From NCBI RefSeq assembly GCF_023053635.1, contig NC_086180.1, forward strand, positions 36,198,947-36,262,946: DNA of 64,000 nucleotides. Direction: 5' to 3'. Source of the DNA: Elgaria multicarinata webbii (lineage: Eukaryota; Chordata; Lepidosauria; Squamata; Anguidae). Shown one piece after another: positions 23,501-32,800 of the stretch. How positions within the stretch are numbered: position 1 is the first letter of the stretch; the number at the start of each line of letters is the position of its first letter. The translations under genes were made by a program, and so were the position numbers. A model generated the notes under the pieces. The model was not told where the DNA came from. It saw only the letters and a program-made list of their open reading frames with translations, and did not search any database.

Positions 23501-26077
23501 AATAGAAAAGTGTAATATATTTCTTCTTGTTCATGACTGCATGGAATATTCAGGACAGGCTGGACTTTGTTCATCAAAGTATAGAGCAAAATGTGGCACA
23601 AGGTTGGGGTCATTTCTGAGCCAGAAAACCCATCAAGCCCATCATGCTGTAATACATTTTGGATAACTGGGATTTTTCTTAATGAGTCTAGTTTGGCCAA
23701 GCCAATTGTCTGGACTTCTGGCACAGCCCAAATTGGAGAAGGAGTTAAGAATTCATGGGGAGATTTTGAGGAATCTGAAAGGGAAGAGGAGGAAGATGAA
23801 ATTGTCCAGAATGAACCCGTAGAAGACCAGATTATGGAAACAGGAGATACTAGTGTTCGAACCAGAAATCAGAAAGGTTAGTATCTTTTTTTCAACAAAC
23901 TTCCTTTTAAAAAGCCTTTGGGCAAAATGGAATAGGAAGATGCAGTTCCAAATTGCAAATTAGTTGTTTCTACTTTGGTTCATGCTAACTCTAGGTAAGC
24001 AGGATTTCTTGGCCAGTTAACTGTATATGCAGAGACAAGAAGGAGATAGTTTTGAAAATTTCAAAGTATTTTCAAAACATCTCTTGCTGTGCACGCATTT
24101 CTTCTCAGATTCCCACAGTTGGATGTGTTTGATTATGGCCTTTGAACGTTATACTAGAAAATTAGGATGAGAGAATCGTGCCTTTAATCATGGTGGCCTA
24201 CCCTCAAACTAGAAATTGATCTCTTTCTTTAGTAAGGTCTAGACCAGCCTTTCTCAACCTGGAGCGCTCCAGATGTGTTGGACTACAACTCCCAGAATGC
24301 CCCAGCCAGCTCTGCTGGCTGGGGCATTCTGGGAGATGCAGTCCAACACATCTGGAGCGCCCCAGGTTGAGAAAGGCTGGTCTAGAATAACTGTTTTGCC
24401 TGACCCCTTTGTTGCTGTTGAAAGAGAAGTAATAGATTGTATTAAATTGATATTGGACAATATTTAAAAAACAAACACACTTTAATTGTAATATTAAAGG
24501 GCTGTGTCTTTATTTTTGAGACCAAACACAGGTATCACCCTATATCTGACTTTATTGTCAACATATTGACGATTAACCTTGGGGCTAGCATACAAGATGC
24601 CAGTTACCATGTGGCTTGAAACAGTTCTTCCAGACTGTATGGAAAAACTTCCATGCCTGACCAGCCAGTGCCAGAAATGTGTACACAAAGTATAAGAATG
24701 ATGTAAAGACAAGCTTAGAGAAGACATTAATGGTGCTGGTCTCAGCCATATTCACATGGTATGCCAATCTTTAGGAACTACTTAACAAGAAATTATTTTC
24801 TTGTATCTTCAAGATGAGACAATTGTGTTATCTGACAGCGAAGAGGAAGATGTTGTTATCCTTGAACCAGAAGTAACACACAAAAAGAGGTAATCTCAAG
24901 GACATTTTCTTTTCATAACTGAGTGTATTTGAGATTAAGAATAGAAGACGAACCATACTGGGCTCATCTCATCCAGCATTCTGTTCACAGTGGCCAACCA
25001 CTGGCAGTGGTCCAACCCACAAGTTGGACATGAATGCAATAGCACCTTTCTGCTCATGTTACCCAGCAACTTCTATACCTGATACTGGAGGTAGCATATA
25101 GCCATCATGATTAGTTCCCATTGATAGCCTTTTCTTCCATGAATTTGTCTTTCCCTCTTAAAGCTTTGCAAGTAGGAGACTATCACTACATCTTGTGGTA
25201 GTGAATTCCATAGTTTAGCTATGCGCTGTGTGAAGGAATACTTCCTGTTATGTCTTTTATCTCCCACCAATCAATTTCACCGGATGACCCCAAGTTCTAG
25301 CATCATGAGAAAGGGAGAAGTGCAAGTGGGGGGTGTTCAGACCAACCTTTGGGTGGTCAGCTGCTGGAGCATGGTTGGGTGTCACAAACATCTCTCTCTT
25401 GGAGTCTCATTTCCACTGATTTTTGGCTAAGCAATTCTTCCCAAGTCGGTACAAGCATACACTGGTTCTCCCCGTATCCCTTTGTGCATGCCGACGGCTA
25501 GGGGGGCTGCAGTTTTGCATAGCTCTTTCCCTTGCATATGCAGTTCTCATTCTATAATCCAGGTGTGGGGTGGGTGCATTTGCCCTCACAGCAACCATCA
25601 GCTGGTGGTGAGTGGGGAAGAAGTGGGTGGGACACCACCACGCCTCTCACTCATTTTCCCACACCCATTCAGAATCACTAGAGGAGCGGAGGAATGGGAT
25701 TGCAGCCTCTTCTCTCCCCCACATCCTTATCAATGTTGCAAGACTCATAAAGACTTGGGGAAACACTTTAAGCTCACCACCCCAAGATGGAGAAAACAGC
25801 AATAGCAGGCAGCACTCCATGGCTGCCTACACAGTGAATGGTCAGTGGCTGGAGGCAGCTTCTGGTTTGCTTGCAAATGATATAGAAGGGTTTGGTTTAC
25901 ATAGCTGAAAATCAAGGTACCGCAGTCTATTCTGATATATAGAATGCTACATTTGGTTTTATTTATCAAAAATAAATAAAATCCTTTTCTCCCTACAGAA
26001 CAGAGCCTTCCCCCAAACAGGACAGCGTGAATAAAAAAAGAGTTGGCAAAAAGAGGAAAAAGAGAGCTGTTTTATAA
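14575..26077 (+). CDS. EXOSC9: Exosome complex component RRP45 (EXOSC9), 12 coding exons, 437 aa
   Basis: Coding exons: 14575-14640, 15671-15765, 16605-16724, 16840-16942, 17921-18058, 18821-18903, 19710-19842, 21153-21241, 22250-22396, 23692-23876, 24814-24889, 25999-26077. They join in frame to 437 codons plus TAA; the human protein is 439 aa. Translation opens MKETPLSNCEKRFLLRAIEE and follows human EXOSC9 closely, e.g. LNRLLERCLRNSKCIDTESL and YTPEERDPVPLSIHHMPICV. Known role: an RNase PH-fold subunit of the six-member ring of the RNA exosome in nucleus and cytoplasm; it is catalytically inactive in animals, scaffolds the ring and pairs with EXOSC4. The RNase PH fold fills about residues 1-300. 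An acidic tail follows, with a SUMO-interaction-like motif (TIVLSDSEEEDVVILEP, 389-405) and a basic C-terminus (KKRVGKKRKKRAVL). Intron 9 looks U12-type. The start is the only ATG in frame that gives the conserved N-terminus. Confidence 0.97.
14910..15000. repeat. Possible small repeat, 'ttgtatccaaatgttagtc' family
   Basis: 'gacttgtatccaaatgttag' and 'tcctacttaag' resemble the palindromic element at 45995-46079 (gggttgtatccaatattagt). The right end is not clear. Confidence 0.35.
15203..15342. mobile_element. Palindromic MITE in EXOSC9 intron 1
   Basis: Begins 'tcagtgggcaacttgtggcc' and ends 'acaggttgcccatccctg', roughly inverted. The interior has 'ttggcctacagctcttatga' against 'gctgatgggcgttgtaggc'. 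It is of the same architecture as 48172-48305. Confidence 0.6.
16050..16465. mobile_element. Diverged DNA-transposon copy in EXOSC9 intron 2
   Basis: Opens 'gacacaatcctatgtggatt', holds 'ccagtgcagggcaggaggac' and 'aggcaatcttcacttctgtg', and ends near 'gggcataggaccctcc'. The same blocks in the same order occur at 51960-52402, and partly at 19085-19500. This makes it a dispersed non-coding family of about 400-450 bp with 'aatcctatg' ends. Confidence 0.5.
17093..17166. repeat. Small palindromic repeat, '45995' family
   Basis: 'ggctatatccagtggtagac' to 'tctactctaagtaaaactaa', similar in shape to 45995-46079. Confidence 0.4.
17166..17238 (-). repeat. LINE 3' tail (CR1-like), minus strand, EXOSC9 intron 4
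   Basis: 'gatatttatttatttattac' then 'agctctctgggcggtttaca'. Same end as at 10087. Confidence 0.65.
19085..19500. mobile_element. Diverged DNA-transposon copy in EXOSC9 intron 6
   Basis: Starts 'gggagcaatcctatgtcgtc', contains 'gagagccaggaaaccatgct', and ends near 'gatgggaatcacaataggtt'. It shares 'agcaatcctatg' ends and body wording with 16050-16465 and 51960-52402. It explains a long spurious minus-strand frame here. Confidence 0.45.
20010..20215. mobile_element. MITE copy, 'attggatccagatttaggc' family, EXOSC9 intron 7
   Basis: 'ggatccagattgcacttatc' on the left and 'ggtctggatccaaaccattg' on the right are approximate inverted ends. The family's best copy is at 46465-46796; another lies at 57177-57412. 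Confidence 0.5.
20640..20712 (+). repeat. CR1 3' terminus
   Basis: 'ccttccaactctgctattct' followed by 'atgattccatg'. This is the classic CR1 LINE 3' end with its ATTCTATG-type terminal repeats. It lies in EXOSC9 intron 7. Confidence 0.75.
21489..21853. mobile_element. Palindromic MITE in EXOSC9 intron 8
   Basis: 'acataacagcaaatcatagg' on the left mirrors 'cagtttgccgttacatg' on the right. Inside, 'caacctatgatcagggtgat' with 'cataggttgtaaattg' forms further inverted repeats. About 365 bp, non-coding. Confidence 0.5.
21980..22135 (+). repeat. LINE 3' UTR fragment
   Basis: 'actgaaaacccttttattcaa...' continues through T-rich text to 'aaagtggatataaataattt'. It resembles the 3' UTR that precedes CR1-like tails. 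It lies in EXOSC9 intron 8. Confidence 0.4.
22397..23691 (+). other. EXOSC9: EXOSC9 intron 9, probable U12-type (minor spliceosome) intron
   Basis: The donor is GTATCTTTTT, close to the U12 consensus GTATCCTTT and poor for U2 (C at +5). The acceptor is preceded by TTTCTTAATGAGTCTAG, in which TTCTTAAT resembles the U12 branch site TCCTTAAC, with the branch A about 9-10 nt from the AG. An earlier AG (gAGtctAG) is skipped, as minor introns can do. Exons 9 and 10 join in frame only with this pair of sites. Confidence 0.55.
22915..22985 (-). repeat. LINE 3' tail (CR1-like), minus strand, EXOSC9 intron 9
   Basis: 'acatttgtatgctgccccat' and 'agttctctgggcagcttaca' match the tail at 10087 with several changes. 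Confidence 0.55.
24245..24379. mobile_element. hAT-type hairpin MITE with nTCTAGAn target site, EXOSC9 intron 10
   Basis: A 135-bp near-perfect inverted repeat. Arms of about 66-73 bp differ at three positions and are separated by a 3-base loop near 24311-24313. Ends are CAGCCTTTCTCAACCTGG and its inverse. The flanks GTCTAGAC (24237-24244) and GTCTAGAA (24380-24387) match at 7 of 8 bases and fit the nTCTAGAn site preferred by some hAT transposases. Confidence 0.8.
25040..25300 (-). mobile_element. LINE fragment (CR1/L2-like), minus strand, EXOSC9 intron 11
   Basis: On the minus strand a short frame reads 'RIAKLWNSLPQDVV' and then 'LQSFKRERQIHG', matching the conserved C-terminal end of CR1/L2-type ORF2 proteins. 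The 3' part includes 'cagcattctgttcacagtgg' near 24975-24995. Only the 3' end is present. Confidence 0.6.
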
Positions 26078-26222
26078 AATAAAATATAAAATTAAATCTT
26101 TTTGTACATTAAACTTCTGCTCAAAAACAGTGCTCCTTTTGTTTATTCCATAACATCATATATATTCTGAAAGGAACTAGTGTGCATTATTTGTATGTGT
26201 ATATATAGTAAAATATTTTCCC

Positions 26223-26228
26223 AATAAA
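26223..26228 (+). terminator. EXOSC9: EXOSC9 polyadenylation signal
   Basis: AATAAA about 146 bp after the stop codon, followed by a T run and 'ctcctgtgatc'. An ATTAAA at 26108-26113 with 'tgctccttttgttt' downstream is an alternative, nearer signal. Confidence 0.6.
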
Positions 26229-26245
26229 CCTTTTTTTACTCTGGC

Positions 26246-27341
26246 TCCTGTGATCACCTTTATAGGTGCTTTTGACCATAAAATTTGACTTGAATTATTT
26301 TTGGTGCTATAATTCCTGTATTATTACTTATGCAAACTCCCCATTTTCAGTACATTAAACCATAGATCTATAACCTTACTCTTCTCTCTCACTCACAGCT
26401 TGAATAGGAAATAGAAGGGCTGTTTCTACTTAATATGTCTTGATTCTGCAGATGTGGCTAACAGGAGCATGTCTTCAAGCTGTTGAAGTTGTACACTTAA
26501 AAGTAATTATAGTCTAAAGACCTTCCTGTTTTGTAGACAGTCTATAAACTGTCACTACAGCCTGCAGTTTTCAATGAGGTAGATAAATAGAAAATGGCTC
26601 TATTTAATGTGAGGGACCAATTCTTCGTTCAGGGATTAACTACCCAAAATTGTGCAGGTTGTACCTGAAAATAACATCAAAGGGAAGATTTCCTGCTCTT
26701 TGGCAAGCTCAAACTTTTAAAGTGATGCTTTTAAAAATAACCTCAGCAGGCTGTCTGTGGACCACTTCCTTATAGGAAATGTGACACGGTGCTGCTGTAC
26801 CTGGCCTACTCCATACTATGCCTGTGTGCCCTGCAACATGTTTTATCAACCACAGATGTAGTGAGTTTCATATTTCCTACAAAATTGGATTGGAACATGT
26901 AGCTGCAGGAGAACAAATGATCGAAGGCCTGTGAAGTTCATTGTTTTCCCATTGGTAGCTGTGCATCTTCCAGGCATCGGCCCTTGCATACCTAGAGAGC
27001 TAATAGACCATGTTTATAAATGCCCCAGAGCCCATGTGTGCTAGCTTCAGGCAGAGACTGGAATCACCTAAATGTGCCCTTTCCAACACACATCCATGTC
27101 TCCTTTTCTTTTGTCACCATTGCAACTGCTTTCTAGCTGCTGGAGGAAAAGCCAAAGATAGCTCCCATCCTCTTTGAAGCTTTAGGCAGGAACCACTTGA
27201 CAGCAGCAAAAGAGCGAAGAGAGAATTTACAGGAGGAGAATGCTAGATGTGGGGATAAAGGAGAAGAGGGTTGCCAAGAGCTTCTCTTTTGCCTAGATGC
27301 TGCCACAGCAAATAGTAGAGGTCCCTACTCTTCGTGTAGAT
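26246..27341. other. Intergenic between EXOSC9 and CCNA2 3' ends, no gene seen
   Basis: The two genes converge. I see no exon, tRNA or clear repeat here until the MITE at 27342. Confidence 0.5.
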
Positions 27342-27504
27342 CTAGGCCTAATCTACACCACTATGAAAGCAGTATATGGAATGTGTCAATGGTCCCCAAC
27401 AGTTGTCACTGCACTTCAGTAGCGCTATAAAAGTAGTCGTGTGGCTCCTGCCTTTTATATACTTTAATAGTGCAATATCCTGCTTGATGTAGATTAGGGC
27501 CTAG
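27342..27504. mobile_element. Short DNA element, 'gatctacac' family
   Basis: TAGGCCTAATCTACACC on the left mirrors CTAGGCCCTAATCTACATC read inward from the right. The interior has 'caacagttgtcactgcactt'. It is the same family as 188, 528 and 3125 but in the other orientation. Confidence 0.7.
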
Positions 27505-27919
27505 AATGTATGATCTTTATGGTCATCTGATGCTCAACGATACACAACAGCAATCCTGATACAGATCGCTTTCTCTTCTGTCACCTTTTGCAAGCCACAA
27601 AAACTTCAGAGAATATTGCAGCCCTTATTTGGGTGGGACATGGGGCGGACCAATAGGGAACTCTTTCCTTTCCCAACAACCCTCTTGGGGCACACTTCTA
27701 TGCATGCTTATCCTAAGGTATTATGAGACAGGACTAGGGAAGTGTTTGCATTTATCCAGCAATTCCCCACCCCAAAGATTCCACCTGTCCTGGAAACTCC
27801 ATTCTTGAATCCTCTATTGGTAATGAAAGAATTATGCATATTAACACATAGTCTAAGGCTCATCTTGACAGATTCTGGGGGCTGAGCCCTTCCACAAGTC
27901 CAATTCTACTCTCTAACTA

Positions 27920-28049
27920 GGGCCGTTTCTACACCTGCCTTTTTTCCCTGGATCATCCCTGTGCATCCAAATGCCACACGGGATCACAGGAGCAGGCAGG
28001 GACAATCCCTCCATTTTCCTGGGATAACCCTTAGGTGTAGAAAGGGCCT
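27920..28049. mobile_element. MITE, 'gggcctttctacacct' family
   Basis: About 130 bp. The left end GGGCCGTTTCTACACCT and the inverted right end AGGCCCTTTCTACACCT are alike. The centre has 'ggatcatccctgtgcatcca' and 'gcaggcagggacaatccctc', reminiscent of the 11065 element. Confidence 0.65.
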
Positions 28050-28708
28050 TGGTCATCCTCAACCAGGGCACAGAGAGAAGTGCCCAAGAGGTTTAAAACT
28101 GGCATTTTTCCTGGTTAAGCTGTTCACGTCCAGGAGCTGTTTAACAAAGTCCACTGGCTATGTGTAAACTTTAGTTTCTCAGCTTCCTGTGTGATGCAGA
28201 GAGACAGAGACAGAGGCATGTGCTGTGTCTGAAATTGAACACCGGCAACAACCTGGAAATAGAACTCCCACTTTTACCAGTTTTGCATGGAAAGCAGAAA
28301 ATACACTTTTGATGTATAAAGGTTTCAAGCCTAGAAGGTAGATCACTACTAATAGTACTGAAGGATGCAACTGCTAATTGTTTTCTTCTACCTAAGTCCT
28401 GCTACCATAACCTTCTTGTGGGTAGACTGGCCACTTACAACCCAACATCCTTTGTGGATCTAGCTGCTACCCAACCACCCCCATTCTTAAGGAGAGGTTT
28501 ACCCATCATCTTTGCCTCTTCCTTTGACTGCCAAGACTATTTCCACTCTGATACTGCATGGTCCGAGTGGTTTACAATGGTAGTTTTAGGACTATCAGTA
28601 CAAAAGTCTTCAGGGTTTTAAAAAAAAACCACACACATCACATTTTGGTACTAGTGAAGTCTGCTTCATAACACAAGTTACTACTGAGCCCAGGTCCTTT
28701 TAGAGGAT

Positions 28709-28714
28709 TTTATT
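28709..28714 (-). terminator. CCNA2: Candidate CCNA2 polyadenylation signal
   Basis: AATAAA on the minus strand, about 1.1 kb after the CCNA2 stop. The implied 3' UTR length is in the range known for vertebrate CCNA2. I saw no other canonical signal in between. Confidence 0.45.
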
Positions 28715-29814
28715 GACCAGCTTTGAGGTGGTTTACATGTAGGTCTTCCCATGCATTGGTTTACCGTAAATACGTCATGTCAAGCAGTTAGTCTTGTTTA
28801 CAGGAATTCAATCCTACTTAAATAGGGATCTAAAAGTTAGCCACCCTTACACAATATAGAAAACTGTGTGAAATAGGCTTTCACTTGTACAAGATATCCA
28901 CAACTTCCACCCTGCCTCACTACTCCTAGATTATACCAAAAGATTTTAATAGCTACCCACACCAAGGACCTTGACCACCTGCAGCTGGGATGCAGAGCAG
29001 TGATATTCCTGAGGTAGCAGCTTTGTCTTTATGCACTAATCAAGAGCTCCACATTACCCCTAGCACTGAATACGTGGCCTTTTCATCTGTAGGTCAGGAA
29101 GTTGGGCTTCCTTAGTAGCAAAGAGATTAACTTTAGTCCCACTTCATGACCTCAGTGACGATGAGGCAGGAATGGTTTTCAGACAGCAATAGCTATCTCT
29201 AGCCTTTCTGTTACAGGAGAGGACATCTTCCCCATGCTTTCTAGTCAGGGGGTTCAGAGTGAATACTATTTATGCAGTATTTGATAAGCTACTTTTAGCA
29301 GCATATACAAAGAGGCACTACTTTCAGCAACTGGAGCAGACATTAGTAGCTAGTTAAGATTCTCAGCTGATAGCAGGAAGTGTCACAGTAGCTTCACTTT
29401 TAAATAAGCACCAGCTGACATTTCAAAATATGCTGCTGAAACCTAATTATAACATGGAGTTTGCAGAGGGACTGAAGATTAGTATCCCACACATGCAGAC
29501 TCCATTGAACTATCTTGATTTGTCATTTTGAGTCAGAATCCCGTTACACCACTCTTTTCGAACAGTGGCACTTGAGTGGTTGAGCTGCATGGTTTAAGTC
29601 TGTTTCAATAGAACTTTAAAAGGAGCTCTACCTAAGTACTTAGAACAAGATCGCATGTACAAAAGTTTATATTAAAACATTATAAAAGTAGAAAACTTCA
29701 TAATTTTCTATGGTAATATACCAGAGTGATTGAAGTCTAAATAAAAATTTAAAACTGTACATTGGCTATTCTGGGTAATATACACCTTTGAGATGTCGAG
29801 TCTTAGTTTGATTG

Positions 29815-32800
29815 TTATGATAAGTTTAGTCTCTCTGGCGGGTCAATGAGCGATACTGCATTGTACCTGAAAAAGAAAGAAGTTACGTTAATTAAGACTT
29901 CTGCTCTTCCACACAGTCGTCACCTATATTTGTGCAGCAGTTACTCCAAAGAAATGCTAGTGAACCCAGTTTAGAAGCAGTAGTTTAGACTGCAAAACAA
30001 TGCAAGACCAGCCAAGGTCGGAGTCAAATACTTACTTTACAGCCTTGTATTTCTCCCGTATAGACTGTTGTGTATGCTGTGCTGCTCTGTGGTACATCTT
30101 GTGGAGGTCCATGACACAAGGCTTAAGATTTTCCATCGTGTATCCCGTCACTTTAGCAAGAGAGTCGGTCTGCCAAGGAAACGTCAGGTGTTAACTCTGC
30201 CTTTTGGCATCGTTCATCAACTACATGAGGTTTTTATGCTTAGGAATTTGCTCCTATTTGTATGAAGGTTGTTCCTATCCCTAACTCTTGTTCCTTTAAT
30301 AAAGCGTAGGGAAAGCTTTAAAAGCAGAGGCCATATGGCCATTATTCTGACCTTGTGTAGATTTAGCCTTACGGTAACTGCTGGCACATTTGATTGCTGG
30401 GTTAAGAAGCAGAAGAGACTGATATCAGCTTAATGTTCAGAACTTGTTTATTGCCTAGGGAGCCTTATGCTAGATGAACAGAAAAGCCATAACCCAGTGT
30501 GATAGAGCACATGCTTTGCATGCATAAGGTACCAGTTTCAATCCCTGGCATCTCCAGGTAGGGCTAGGAAAAATCCCTCCTGAAAGCCTGGAGAGCTGCT
30601 ACCAGTCAGTCTTGACAATACTGGCTAGATGGACCAATGGTCTGACTCAACAGAAAGCAGCTTCCTGTGTTCCTAAGAGAATAGCATGCCTAACCTGGGT
30701 TTCCCTGTGAAGATTATCCTTTTCAAATCCCTTAAGCAGGAAATGGTGCCCCATGCTCATGTCAAAACACTAATGAAGCCAAGTAGGGAGGAAGAAGTTT
30801 GGGGCACAGAGCTTGTTTGTACAGGAAGTATGGAGAGGTATAGAGAAGAAATGGCACCCAGCTACCAAGTCTAGAATAGTGGTTGTGGCCCATGAACACT
30901 TCGGCTGCAAACCTTCAGTGAAAGATTTTTCCAAGTAACAACCATAAGGTTGGGCTGTTGATTTGTGAAAGTGACTTGGAAAATAGAAGCCTGTGAAAGT
31001 TACAAATCACTGAATTCTAGAAAAAGGATAGTTAAATTGCATACTGTATATGCCTCAAGGCAAGACAGGTGCTTGTCTTCTTCGGTAACAATTGTTAACT
31101 GTACTTAAATATTTTTCTTTTTTCTGTTAGTTGCCCTTTCTCCCTGAATTTCTCAGGTTATGTAAAATAGGCATTTCTTTCTGACATTTGCAATTTTCAA
31201 AAAGATTGGTGAAACCCTTTCAATCTTAGGATCGTTATAACAATCCGCCCCACTGATTTCCATTTAAACTTACAGAATCCTTATTTTATTGATCGCCTGT
31301 GCCTCCAATAATATTGCCCATCAATATTTATTTCCAGAGCAGTTTGTAAGGGGTAATACATAACAATCAGAGCAAAATAAGACATAGCAACGCATGTCTC
31401 ACTAGGTTAGAAGGCCTGGGGAAATAGAGGGCCATCTGGTGACAAAAAAAGACATCTATGTAGGTGCCAAGGAAGCCTCCATGGAAGCATTTCCTACACA
31501 GGACACCACTGGGAAGGCCTCCCCAGTCGCCACTTGCCTCCTCTCAACTGGCATGGATACCCAGAAAAGGGCCTCCAAAGATGATCTCAGTGTACAGGCA
31601 AGCTAATCCGGGGGTAGACAGTCCTACCTTAATAGGGTCAAGGGATTTTATACATACCCACATTTTCCCAGAAATGGTATAGTTTGCTATATGAAATGCT
31701 GCAGCAGCAATTACTGATGGCAAGTATTTCAGGTATGTGTCAGCATCAATTAAACTCAGTTCTCCCAGGTACTGCAAGGGGAAAAAAAGCTTTTAAACTC
31801 CATTTCCAGTATCAAGATACCCTTATACATTTTCCAGTCAAGCCTTACAAAGCCAAGCCTTTTAATCAAGACCATTCCAGGTTTAAGAGTTTATCATGAA
31901 GTTCTAAGTAGGTCTTAGGGAGTTTATCCGGCATACTAGTTGAAAACCTTCCCCACCTCCTGCATTTTTGCCTTATGGAAGCCACAATTTCAAACACAGA
32001 AGCCATCTAGCCCACACGTAAGAGGTAGGATGGGCTCTGCTGCAAAGGGCAGTAGCTACAGCACTGTGCCCCCTCCTATGCTAAAAAGTACACGCACAGG
32101 AGAATAATGCAGGGGTGGGCAATTAATGGCCAGCAGGCTGCATGCAGCCCCCACAACACACACAATTTTTGCTTCCCCCACCCTGCAGAATTTGCCACAA
32201 AAGCAAAAAAGCAGCGCGTTTCCAAGCAACCGCAACGCTCCCTTCTGCTGTGGCAAATTCGGCAGCTGAGTGCAGCCTCTGGTGGGTTCTGGCCCACTGA
32301 CCCCTAGACGCTGTCCATCCCTGGTCTAATGGGTACCGATGGCACAAGCGATTCAATCTGAAAGCATGCTAAGCCTCTCAGGCCGAAGAAAGAGCTGCAT
32401 TCTCCTTGCAATGTTAAGAGAGCCGCTAAGTGCTACATCCCTGAAACAAAGTTCTTTGTTGAGGGGAACAAAATCACTCAGGAACTCCACACTAACTGCT
32501 TGAAAGGACCTCTGATTCTCAGAAGATCTCTTACTTCCACCCTTACTTGGAAGTAAGAGATCTTCCAAGTTCCTTACTTGGAAGTAAGAGATCTTCCAAG
32601 TGGCATTTACCACCACAGAAAACCACAAGAGCCATGTAAGTTTTTTAAAAAGAGAGAGAGAGAAACTTTATCTAACGTTAGGTTAACCATGGAAAGAAAC
32701 CCTAAACCTGTTGCTGAATCTAGGGTTCTATTTCTCTAAAGCACTCCAGCACTTACCATTGCCAGGTTTTCCACTTGGGAACTAGCTGGCTGATGTAAGA

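Noticed and set aside
25073-25270. Small gene with the peptide RIAKLWNSLPQDVV
   Set aside because: This is the conserved C-terminal end of CR1/L2 LINE proteins, here a fragment in an intron.
26078-26083. AATAAA directly after the EXOSC9 stop as the polyadenylation signal
   Set aside because: It abuts the stop codon and has no GT-rich element after it. Later signals at 26108 and 26223 are more plausible.
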